Source of the DNA: Arcobacter vandammei
GTDB taxonomy: Bacteria; Campylobacterota; Campylobacteria; Campylobacterales; Arcobacteraceae
DNA length: 64,000 nt
Direction: 5' to 3'
Assembly: GCF_016106035.1 (NCBI RefSeq)
Contig: NZ_JADKPZ010000002.1
Span: forward strand, 1 to 64,000
Each line of letters starts with the position of its first letter. Within the stretch, counting starts at the first letter, position 1. The translations under genes were made by a program, and so were the position numbers. A model generated the notes under the pieces. It searched no databases, was not told where the DNA came from, and saw nothing but the letters and a program-made list of their open reading frames with translations. Positions 54,426-64,000 of the stretch are shown here, piece after piece.

Positions 54426-54823
54426 AAAAGCTTTTGAAAATTTCAATAAATAAAGATATTTTTGAAAAAATATTATCAAAAAATATATCTACTTTAGAAA
54501 AAGTTTCTTCATCTTTTTGGAAAAAAGAGCTTTTAGAAATAAAAATTGTAGATGATAAAATAGTATATAAACCTTACAAATTTGAAAAAATAGTTTTAAC
54601 AAATGGTTTAGGCGAAGATAAACCACAACTTATTATTGAGTTAAAAAATATTGAATACCTTGAAAATAGGGGAGTTTTTATATTTTATTTTGGAAATATT
54701 TTGGAGCAAAAAAATATTTTAAACCTTGAAGATGAAAAAGATATATTAATTAAAAAGCTTTTGGATGAGAAAAAAGAGCTTAGAAAAATATTAGATGAAT
54801 TAAAAAAATCTCAAAAATTCTAG
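54422..54823 (+). CDS. Hypothetical soluble protein
   Basis: This 133-residue Lys/Leu/Glu-rich protein has no signal peptide, Cys or TM helix. The first 100 residues alternate short beta-strand segments (LLEIKIVDDKIVYKPYKF, LIIELKNIEYLENRG), and the last 30 are a charged helix ending KKSQKF. It is not recognised. It is third in the MnmC-like operon, sharing 4 bp with the preceding gene, and is followed by a hairpin. Confidence 0.5.
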   Translation: MKKLLKISINKDIFEKILSKNISTLEKVSSSFWKKELLEIKIVDDKIVYKPYKFEKIVLTNGLGEDKPQLIIELKNIEYLENRGVFIFYFGNILEQKNILNLEDEKDILIKKLLDEKKELRKILDELKKSQKF

Positions 54824-54839
54824 CTCTATAAAAATAAGA

Positions 54840-54860
54840 GGAAAGTTTTAAAAACTTTCC
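54840..54860. terminator. Bidirectional hairpin between converging transcription units
   Basis: GGAAAGT / ACTTTCC around a seven-base AT loop overlaps the stop of the chemoreceptor. On the minus strand it is followed by a T-rich run. Confidence 0.6.
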
Positions 54861-56872
54861 CACTCATCATTTGAACTACTATCTTTTATAATAGCTGTTT
54901 CTGATTTTGTCGTATTATTTGACAATTTTGGAGTACTTTTTATCTTAGTTTGATTTGAAACTTGACTTATATTTACATGTGTTTGATGTGATTGTATAGC
55001 TTTTGCACTAACTTCATTTTTTCCATTAAACTCTTTTTTATTTGCATCTTCAACTATTAATTTCGCGATTTTATCTGAAGTTATTGCTATATCATTTGTT
55101 TGTGTTGATATTGCAGCATTTTGTTGTGTTTGTTGATCTAACTGATTTACTGCATCATTTATTTGTTCGATTCCAGATAATTGTTCTTTACTTGACATTT
55201 CCACATCCGAAATTAAATTTATCGTTGAGTTTATTGAATCATTTAGACTTTTATATCCTTGAATCATCTCATTTGCAATATCTTTACCTTCATTTGCTTT
55301 TTTTGTAGCTTCTTCAACTATAGATTTAATCTCTTTTGCTGCTTCTGCACTTCTACTTGCTAGGTTTCTTACTTCCTGAGCAACAACAGCAAATCCTTTT
55401 CCAGCTTCTCCAGCAGTTGCAGCTTCAACAGCAGCATTTAAAGATAAAATATTTGTTTGGAATGCTATTTGATCAATCACTGAAATAGCTTCATTTACAA
55501 GATTTACTTTATTATTTATTTCATCCATTGCTAAAGTTGTTTTATTAGCAAGTTTCTCTCCATCTGCTGATGCTTTTGTAATTTCGCTTGAATATTTAGC
55601 CATTTTTGCAATATTTTCTGTATTGTTTCTAATATTGCTTGTTATCTCTTCAAGTGCTGCTGCTGTCTCTTCTAAAGAAGCTGCTGCTTCATTTGAACTT
55701 AAATTTAGTTTATCAACATTTGCAAGAAGTAGGCTAGAACTTTGTTCTAATGTTAATCCATTTGATTTATTTTGTACTAGCATACTAGTTATTGAATCAC
55801 CAAGTGTATTAACCCCATTTGCAAGCTTTAATAAATGTTCTTTTAAACCTTTTTGATCTATTTTATTTAGATAGTTATAATTTGAATATTGTTCTAAAAC
55901 TTTTAAAATATTATCTATATTCGTTTCTAAAACACTTCCCATATTGTTTATAACTCTTTTTAATTCTACTAAAGCAGGATTTTCAATATCTAAATTTAAT
56001 CTTTGACATAAATCTCCTTGCTCAAATTCTCCTAAAACAGCAATAGTTTCATTTATTAATTTTCTATCTTCTTCAATACCTTTTTGAGTTCTTAAAATAT
56101 TTTGATTTACAACTTTTGCCATTTCTCCAAATTCATCTTTTGAAGAGTCTTCTAAAAGTTTAGAGTCATTTGATTCTCTATTTAAATAAGCAAAGAATCC
56201 TAATAGACCATTTTTAAAATTTGTTATTTTGCTTGTCATATCTGAAATTATTAAAAAAGATATAAATATCAATAATATGAAAGCTATTATAACAGTAATA
56301 ATAGTTTGAATTACAGTACTATCATAATCTTTAGTTGCTTGATTGTTTATTTCTGCGGCAGCTTTTAATTGATGTTCCATTAATTGTGCAATATTATTAG
56401 AAACAGGTTCTATTGTTTCATATAAACTGTTTATAACTATTGAAGTGATTTTTTCTGAATCTTTATTTGTACATGCCTGTTGTATAGCATCTGTAGTATT
56501 GTTTGCTGTAGAAAGAATATTTTTTATATTTTCTACTATTATTTTTTCTTTTTCATCCAGGTTTGTGGCTAAATATTCATTCCAATTTTTATTAATAATG
56601 TCTTTAGCTTCAGAAATATTTGTAACACATTTCTCAAAAGAGATTTTATTATTTCTCAATTTTACAGCTGTATCGACAACATTAACAGCATATGCTTCAG
56701 AAATATTTTTTAATTCTACTAAAGGTAGTACTCTATCATTGTAAACTCTTTTTAAACCTTCATTTGTTTTTTCTAACTTAGATATGCTAGTAATACCTAA
56801 GAATAGTACTATAACTAGTGAAACAAAAGATAAAACAATTAGTTTTGCTCTAATTTTTAAGTTTTTAATCAT
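54848..56872 (-). CDS. Methyl-accepting chemotaxis protein (4-helix-bundle sensor)
   Basis: This 674-residue receptor has TM1 at about 9-29, a periplasmic four-helix-bundle sensor (30-187), TM2 at about 190-212, a HAMP-like linker, and a cytoplasmic signalling domain with the hairpin tip [20 protein letters not shown], followed by [18 protein letters not shown]. The C-terminal SNDEWESF carries a xWxxF sequence, as in CheR/CheB-binding tails. GAGGAG precedes the ATG. It is closely related to the two receptors at 59090 and 61248, particularly the third. Confidence 0.95.
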   Translation of the reverse strand: MIKNLKIRAKLIVLSFVSLVIVLFLGITSISKLEKTNEGLKRVYNDRVLPLVELKNISEAYAVNVVDTAVKLRNNKISFEKCVTNISEAKDIINKNWNEYLATNLDEKEKIIVENIKNILSTANNTTDAIQQACTNKDSEKITSIVINSLYETIEPVSNNIAQLMEHQLKAAAEINNQATKDYDSTVIQTIITVIIAFILLIFISFLIISDMTSKITNFKNGLLGFFAYLNRESNDSKLLEDSSKDEFGEMAKVVNQNILRTQKGIEEDRKLINETIAVLGEFEQGDLCQRLNLDIENPALVELKRVINNMGSVLETNIDNILKVLEQYSNYNYLNKIDQKGLKEHLLKLANGVNTLGDSITSMLVQNKSNGLTLEQSSSLLLANVDKLNLSSNEAAASLEETAAALEEITSNIRNNTENIAKMAKYSSEITKASADGEKLANKTTLAMDEINNKVNLVNEAISVIDQIAFQTNILSLNAAVEAATAGEAGKGFAVVAQEVRNLASRSAEAAKEIKSIVEEATKKANEGKDIANEMIQGYKSLNDSINSTINLISDVEMSSKEQLSGIEQINDAVNQLDQQTQQNAAISTQTNDIAITSDKIAKLIVEDANKKEFNGKNEVSAKAIQSHQTHVNISQVSNQTKIKSTPKLSNNTTKSETAIIKDSSSNDEWESF

Positions 56873-57004
56873 CTTTACTCCTCGTAAATGAAACAGATTT
56901 TAAAATTTAAAATCTTATTTTTGATGGTTGTAAATTATATTACTCCTATTGATTCTATTTTTCAGCAGAATAATATATTATTTATACTTAAAAAAATTAC
57001 TTAT

Positions 57005-58987
<1,983 letters not shown>

Positions 58988-59089
58988 TCATTTTAAAATA
59001 TAGGATTAAATAAACAAAGAAAAACTTATACTATAACTATTTAATTATGTTATTTTAAAAAATTATTAAATTCTTAAAGGAGAGTAGGA

Positions 59090-61087
59090 ATGGGTAGTAT
59101 AAACTTTACTATTGCAAAAAAGATGTTTTTATTTGCTGTTGTTGTATTTGTTACAATTCTTGTAACAGTTATATTGAAATTTAATTCTGTAAATGAAGCA
59201 GAGAAGAATTTTAATATTTTTAAGGATAGAGCAGTTGCTGGAAAATTCTATGTTTTAGAGGTAGAAAAAGAGTTAAATTTTATAGCTAGAAACTCAAGAG
59301 ATATTATGCTTGGGAATGCCTATGAAAATAATATAAAAAACTTAGAAAAAAGTAAGGCTAATATTATTAAATCATTTGATGGTTTACTAAGTACAGCTAA
59401 AAACGAAGCAGAAAAAGAGGGAATTATAAAAGTTAAGCAAGTTGTTCTTGATTTTGCAGATGATGGATATATTAAGATGAAATCTATGGAAAATATAGAA
59501 AGAACTCCTGAAGTTTTAGCAAAAATGTATCAAGCTTATAAAAAAGATGCTACTCCACTAGCAAATAAAAGTAGAGAAAATTTCTCTAAACTAATAAAAG
59601 AAAAAGAGGATGATTATAATCTACAAGCAGAAGTTTATCATCAGCAAATGGAGGATTTAAAAACTATTATTATAGTAGAGAGCCTTCTTATTTTGATAAT
59701 AGTTATTTTATCTTTAACTTTACTGTCTAAAAATATTATTTCATCTTTAAATAAGTTTAAAGTAGGGCTTACATCATTTTTTGATTTTATGAATAATCAT
59801 AACTCTAAAGTTGAACATATTAAGCTTAATACTAGTGATGAATTTGGGATGATGGCAAAAATGGTAAATGAAAATATAGAGAAAGTTGAAAGCTCTATTT
59901 TAGAAGATAAAAAGCTACTAGATGATGTTTTTGTGGTTGTTGAGAGAGTAAAACATGGATATTATAGTCAATTAATAAAAGAAGAGAGTTCAGATGAAGT
60001 TTTAACTACTTTAAAAAATAGTATAAATGATATGATAAGTTCTACAAAACAAAATTTTGTTAGTGTAAATAATATCTTAGAAGAGTATGTAAAATACAAC
60101 TATAGAGAAGAGTTAAAATTAGAAAATATCGAGAAAAATGGTGTTTTTGAAGAGTTGATAAATAATATTAATCAACTTAGAAGTGCAATAAGTGAGATGT
60201 TAAAAACAGATAAATTAAATGGTCTTATTTTAGATAACTCTTCTAGTAAATTGCTAGAAAATGTTGATAAATTAAATAGTAGTTCAAATGATGCAGCATC
60301 AAGGTTGGAAGAGACAGCTGCAGCTTTAGAAGAGGTAACAAGTAGTATTTCAAACTCTAATGCTAAAATAAATGAGATGTCAAAAATATCATCAAATGTT
60401 ACAAGTAGTGCAAAACAAGGTGAAGAATTAGCAAATAAAACTACACAAGCTATGGATGATATAAATACTCAAGTAAATTTGGTAAATGAAGCTATAAGTG
60501 TAATTGATAATATAGCTTTTCAAACAAATATTCTTTCATTGAATGCTGCAGTTGAAGCAGCAACAGCTGGAGAAGCTGGAAAAGGATTTGCTGTTGTTGC
60601 AGGAGAAGTAAGAAATCTTGCAAGTAGAAGTGCTGAAGCTGCAAAAGAGATAAAAGATATAGTTGAAAAAGCTACACAAAAAGCAAATGAAGGAAAAAAT
60701 ATTGCAAATGAGATGATAGATGGGTATAAAGGTTTAAATAGCTCTATTTCTCAAACAATAGAGTTAATAAAAGATATAACAATATCTTCTAAAGAGCAAG
60801 AAAAAGGTGTTCAACAAATAAATGATGCAATAAGTTCTTTAGATAAACAAACTCAGCAAAATGCTTCAATCGCAAGTATAGCAAATGAGATAGCTTTTGA
60901 TACTTCTTCTATGGCAAAAAAAATATTAGAAAATGCAAACAATAAAGAGTTTATAGGAAAAAATAGTGTTGAACAAGAGTTTAATCAACAAGCAAATAGT
61001 AATAAAAAAACACCCTTAGTTCAAAAAGAGCCAAAAACTACACAAAGTATTAGTGATAAAAATGATAGTGAGTGGGAGAGCTTTTAA
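59090..61087 (+). CDS. Methyl-accepting chemotaxis protein (helical-bundle sensor)
   Basis: This 665-residue receptor has TM1 at about 9-29, a helical periplasmic sensor (30-198) unlike that of its neighbours except in being helical, and TM2 at about 199-220. The conserved cytoplasmic hairpin includes [19 protein letters not shown], followed by [18 protein letters not shown], and the C-terminus is SEWESF. AAAGGAGAG precedes the ATG. Its C-terminal end overlaps a hairpin terminator. The sensor domain could bind small organic ligands; none can be named. Confidence 0.94.
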   Translation: MGSINFTIAKKMFLFAVVVFVTILVTVILKFNSVNEAEKNFNIFKDRAVAGKFYVLEVEKELNFIARNSRDIMLGNAYENNIKNLEKSKANIIKSFDGLLSTAKNEAEKEGIIKVKQVVLDFADDGYIKMKSMENIERTPEVLAKMYQAYKKDATPLANKSRENFSKLIKEKEDDYNLQAEVYHQQMEDLKTIIIVESLLILIIVILSLTLLSKNIISSLNKFKVGLTSFFDFMNNHNSKVEHIKLNTSDEFGMMAKMVNENIEKVESSILEDKKLLDDVFVVVERVKHGYYSQLIKEESSDEVLTTLKNSINDMISSTKQNFVSVNNILEEYVKYNYREELKLENIEKNGVFEELINNINQLRSAISEMLKTDKLNGLILDNSSSKLLENVDKLNSSSNDAASRLEETAAALEEVTSSISNSNAKINEMSKISSNVTSSAKQGEELANKTTQAMDDINTQVNLVNEAISVIDNIAFQTNILSLNAAVEAATAGEAGKGFAVVAGEVRNLASRSAEAAKEIKDIVEKATQKANEGKNIANEMIDGYKGLNSSISQTIELIKDITISSKEQEKGVQQINDAISSLDKQTQQNASIASIANEIAFDTSSMAKKILENANNKEFIGKNSVEQEFNQQANSNKKTPLVQKEPKTTQSISDKNDSEWESF

Positions 61088-61095
61088 GCTCTTTT
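61077..61095 (+). terminator. Short hairpin overlapping the stop of the chemoreceptor
   Basis: AGAGCT / AGCTCT with a TTTA loop is followed by TTTT. The stem contains the end of the coding region. It is of moderate strength. Confidence 0.5.
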
Positions 61096-61247
61096 GCTAC
61101 TAAATCATTTATTCTCTAATTCTTCTTATATTTTTGTTATTTTTTATACTTTGTACAAAAAATTTACATAAAATATTTAACATTTAATCTAAATTTATTT
61201 TTATAATTGCTAATATTCGGTATTTTAACAAAAAGGACGCAAAAAAT

Positions 61248-63059
61248 ATGTTAAATAATTTCAACACAAGGACAAAGTTATTTCTTTTTCCTATTTTATT
61301 TGTAATTATTATTATAGTTTCAGGTTCTGTATATAAATATTTTACAGATTATGCTACACAAAGAGGAAATATTGTAACTCACACAAGAGAGTTTATACAA
61401 AATGTTTTAGAGGGTAGAATTGCCGTTTACCAATTTTTAAGAGATTCAAATGAGAATACAAAACAGAATGTTATCTCTAAATTTTCATCACTAAATGAAG
61501 AGGTTGCTTTATTAAAGCCAAAATTAGCAAGTCAAAAAAACAAAGAGTATATTGATGAAATTTTGTTGTTTTCAAAAGATTATATGAATAGTTTTGAAAT
61601 AGTAGCAAAAGAAAGAATTGAAGATACAAAAAATGGTATTCAAATTGAGTCTGATTCTATGAAACAAAAAGTTATTGATATGGCACAAATTGGATTAAAA
61701 CTTGAAAATAAAATTTTAGATATAAATAAAAGTGCCATATTTTTAAGAGATGAAGCAAATGACACATTAAATAGAGATTTAATCATTGTTGTTGTTATTT
61801 CTGTTATTGTTTTTATACTGTTTTCAATTTTAATTTCAAACAATATTGTAAACTCTCTTGAGAGATTTAAAAATGGTTTCTTATCATTTTTTGCTTATTT
61901 AAATAGAGAACAAAGTAGTGTAAAAACTCTTGATGATAGTGCAAAAGATGAGTTTGGTGAGATGTCAAAAATTGTAAATACAAATATCTTAAAAACTCAA
62001 AAAGGGATAGAAGAAGATAGAGCTATAATTGATGAAACAATCTCTGTTTTAGGAGAGTTTGAACAAGGAGCTATGCAAAAAAGAATTACACTTAATGTTT
62101 CAAATGAATCTTTAATGCAATTAAAATCTGTTCTTAATAATATGGGAGATATTTTAGAATCAAATATCAATAATATACTAAAAGTTTTGGAAGAGTATGC
62201 ATCTTATAATTATACAAATAGTGTAAATGCAACTGGATTAAAAGAGCATCTTTTAAGACTTGCAAATAGTGTAAATTATCTTGGAAGTTCTACAACAAAT
62301 ATGTTGATAGAAAATAAATCAAGTGGATTAACTTTACAAAATAGTTCACAAATTCTTTTGGAAAATGTTGATAAATTAAACCTAAGTTCAAATGAAGCAG
62401 CAGCTTCTTTAGAAGAGACAGCAGCAGCTCTTGAAGAGATAACAAGTAATATTAGAAATAATACTGAAAGCATATCTCAAATGTCAAAATTATCATCAGG
62501 TGTTACAGATTCAGTAAATCATGGACAAGAGTTGGCAAATCAAACAACTATTGCTATGGATGAAATAAATGTTCAAGTAAACCTAGTAAATGAAGCAATT
62601 TCAGTTATTGACCAAATAGCATTCCAAACAAATATTTTAAGTCTAAATGCAGCAGTTGAAGCAGCAACAGCTGGAGAAGCAGGAAAAGGATTTGCTGTTG
62701 TTGCTCAGGAAGTAAGAAATCTAGCAAGTAGAAGTGCAGAAGCTGCAAAAGAGATTAAAAACATTGTAGAACAAGCGACTATAAAAGCAAATGAAGGTAA
62801 AAATATTGCTTCAACTATGATAGAAGGGTATAAAGAGCTAAATTCAAATATATCAAAAACTATGAATTTAATTTCTGATATTCAAAATGCTAGTAAAGAG
62901 CAACTTTTAGGAATTGAGCAAATAAATGATGCTGTAAATCAGCTAGACCAACAAACTCAACAAAATGCAATGGTGGCAACACAATCACATGATATTGCTC
63001 TAAGTACAGATGAAATAGCAAAATTAATAGTTGAAGACGCAGATAAAAAAAGAGTTTAA
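61248..63059 (+). CDS. Methyl-accepting chemotaxis protein, frameshifted near its C-terminus
   Basis: The 603-residue reading is a receptor with TM1 at about 11-29, a helical sensor (30-175), TM2 at about 179-200 and the intact tip hairpin ([15 protein letters not shown]). It ends prematurely as DADKKRV. The A7 run at 63045-63051 is one base too long: with six A, the frame reads [13 protein letters not shown] and continues to the TAA at 63196-63198, ending SNDEWESF like the receptor at 54848. The shift removes about 46 residues including the xWxxF tail. It is either a homopolymer sequencing error or a slippage-prone phase-variable site. Confidence 0.9.
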   Translation: MLNNFNTRTKLFLFPILFVIIIIVSGSVYKYFTDYATQRGNIVTHTREFIQNVLEGRIAVYQFLRDSNENTKQNVISKFSSLNEEVALLKPKLASQKNKEYIDEILLFSKDYMNSFEIVAKERIEDTKNGIQIESDSMKQKVIDMAQIGLKLENKILDINKSAIFLRDEANDTLNRDLIIVVVISVIVFILFSILISNNIVNSLERFKNGFLSFFAYLNREQSSVKTLDDSAKDEFGEMSKIVNTNILKTQKGIEEDRAIIDETISVLGEFEQGAMQKRITLNVSNESLMQLKSVLNNMGDILESNINNILKVLEEYASYNYTNSVNATGLKEHLLRLANSVNYLGSSTTNMLIENKSSGLTLQNSSQILLENVDKLNLSSNEAAASLEETAAALEEITSNIRNNTESISQMSKLSSGVTDSVNHGQELANQTTIAMDEINVQVNLVNEAISVIDQIAFQTNILSLNAAVEAATAGEAGKGFAVVAQEVRNLASRSAEAAKEIKNIVEQATIKANEGKNIASTMIEGYKELNSNISKTMNLISDIQNASKEQLLGIEQINDAVNQLDQQTQQNAMVATQSHDIALSTDEIAKLIVEDADKKRV

Positions 63060-63200
63060 TGGTAAAAATGATGTAAAAGCAAAATCTATATCAAACTCAA
63101 ACTCTAATATAAAAAAAGAGATAAAAGTAAAACAAGAACCAGTAAAAGTAAGTAAAATTAAAGATTCTTCAAGCAATGATGAATGGGAGAGTTTTTAATT

Positions 63201-63226
63201 AAAGTAAGAGTTTAAACTCTTACTTT
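63201..63226. terminator. Bidirectional terminator (26-bp perfect palindrome)
   Basis: AAAGTAAGAGTTT is followed directly by its inverted copy AAACTCTTACTTT, between the chemoreceptor and the converging glutathionylspermidine-synthase-like gene. It lies 2 bp after the receptor's restored stop and overlaps the last codons of the minus-strand gene. Confidence 0.8.
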
Positions 63227-64000
63227 ATTATATGCCCTACAAATTTAGACATATTATTTAAGATTTTTCCACCTCTTCTAAAACCCAAAGCACAAGCTTC
63301 ATAAGCATAAAAAACTCCAGCTTGATAGTAATTTCCTTTTTCATCTTGTGGAAACTCTACAAACTCTTGATATATAGCTTTATGCCCTTCATAATCTCCA
63401 GAAGTCTCTGTATCTATTGAACCATCAGCATTTACTATTTTTGTATTAGCTCCTTCTCTTCCAAAAGCTCTTTTTTCTACATATTTTTTACCTTTTAAAG
63501 GCTCAAAAGATGTTTCAAGTAAAAGTGGGTGATTTGGATACAGATCCCATAAAATCTTCATAAATGCCTTTGATTGGAAGATTAAAGTATAAGCAGGATT
63601 AAAAATAATTGCTTTTTTCTCTTTTATAATTTCACTTAAAAGTAGGGCAAGTTCACCTTCTTCAATAGCTATATCTTCCCAAGGAATAAGTTTAAACCAA
63701 AACTCAAATAACTCATCATCTTTAAAAATTCCATCATCACTAAATTGTACATTTTCAATAAATTCAAAATCAGTATTAAACCCAGCTTCACTAGCGATGT
63801 GTTGTAGAAGTTTTGTAGTATTTATATCTTCCGAAGAGCTAGAAATACTTGAAAATAGGATTTTCCAACCAAGCTTAGAGTAGTACTCTTCAAATTTTTC
63901 TAAATCACTATCAAGAGTAATTATTCTTTTAAAATTATCTTTTAAAGCTTCATAAAGATTATTAAATTGGCTCTCTTCATCAAGACCATTTTTCTTTAGC
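63220..64000 (-). CDS. Glutathionylspermidine-synthase family protein (5' part beyond window)
   Basis: The minus-strand frame is open from the right edge to the stop at 63220, giving the last 260 or so residues. The C-terminal ATP-grasp region includes AIIFNPAYTLIFQSKAFMKI, WDLYPNHPLLLETSF, YVEKRAFGREGANT and YEACALGFRRGGKIL. These match the Gsp-synthase C-terminal ligase fold, which in Escherichia coli couples glutathione to spermidine; many bacterial members have unknown peptide or amine substrates. The start lies outside the window. Confidence 0.85.
   Translation of the reverse strand, partial: LKKNGLDEESQFNNLYEALKDNFKRIITLDSDLEKFEEYYSKLGWKILFSSISSSSEDINTTKLLQHIASEAGFNTDFEFIENVQFSDDGIFKDDELFEFWFKLIPWEDIAIEEGELALLLSEIIKEKKAIIFNPAYTLIFQSKAFMKILWDLYPNHPLLLETSFEPLKGKKYVEKRAFGREGANTKIVNADGSIDTETSGDYEGHKAIYQEFVEFPQDEKGNYYQAGVFYAYEACALGFRRGGKILNNMSKFVGHIIK

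Noticed and set aside
55380-55480. Near-identical DNA in the signalling tips of the three chemoreceptors as possible mobile repeats
   Set aside because: The similarity is confined to the conserved MCP hairpin and reflects gene duplication and protein constraint, not a repeat element.

Overview
The window is AT-rich, densely packed bacterial chromosome. The gene set points to the Arcobacter group of the Campylobacterota: an HspR/CbpA heat-shock pair, several histidine kinases with an H-WRQPL phospho-acceptor box, chemoreceptors ending in a xWxxF tail, a short Pgi and a DctPQM carboxylate transporter. Species assignment is inference. I see no rRNA, tRNA or CRISPR array.

Region by region. (1) 1-5.7 kb, accessory, minus strand: a 1208-residue protein with an N-terminal PAAR-like (DUF4280-type) domain, a TPR lipoprotein, a small membrane protein and an orphan 52-residue copy of an internal segment of the large protein. 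A decayed tyrosine recombinase lies beside it. This looks like a type VI secretion cargo/immunity island. (2) 5.7-10 kb, plus strand: YbgC-type thioesterase, PLD-like nuclease, M48 protease, RmuC and a YpfJ-type metallopeptidase. (3) 10-13 kb, accessory: a truncated XRE regulator facing four CTATAG-centred operator-like sites, a 67-residue orphan, a UDG-like protein, an AAA/PD-(D/E)XK protein and the 3' remnant of a second EamA transporter. (4) 13-19.6 kb: EamA, MoeA, a TtcA-like enzyme missing one expected cysteine, DUF523, a GGDEF protein, PssA and Ppx/GppA. (5) 19.6-25.8 kb, minus: an HNH endonuclease plus C5-cytosine methyltransferase pair, an ExoX-like exonuclease, QueA, TatC, TatB and exonuclease III. 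(6) 25.9-29.6 kb, plus: a TSUP permease and a DctPQM TRAP transporter.

(7) 29.7-40.5 kb is one codirectional minus-strand block: DUF523/DUF1722 protein, DNA photolyase, CrtI-like FAD oxidoreductase, LytS/LytTR two-component pair, EAL protein, phasin-like protein and UbiB/AarF kinase, then ferrochelatase, Blc lipocalin and a TIGR01777 epimerase. Photolyase, DUF1722, lipocalin, epimerase and ferrochelatase recur together in light or singlet-oxygen regulons of other bacteria. Here the two promoter regions share a 32-bp bipartite motif, so I propose one regulon, possibly run by the embedded LytS/LytTR pair.

(8) 40.5-47.2 kb: a Cache histidine kinase with a divergent response regulator, an AEC transporter, then Pgi, GalU and phosphoglucomutase/phosphomannomutase. 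(9) 47.3-54.8 kb: a CorC-type protein; HspR with CbpA under a HAIR operator; a CheY-like/CheC-like/PAS-kinase operon; and a three-gene operon headed by a MnmC-like FAD oxidoreductase. (10) 54.8-64 kb: three related chemoreceptors around LigA. The third has a +1 shift in an A7 tract that removes its CheR-tether tail. A partial glutathionylspermidine-synthase-like gene runs off the right edge.
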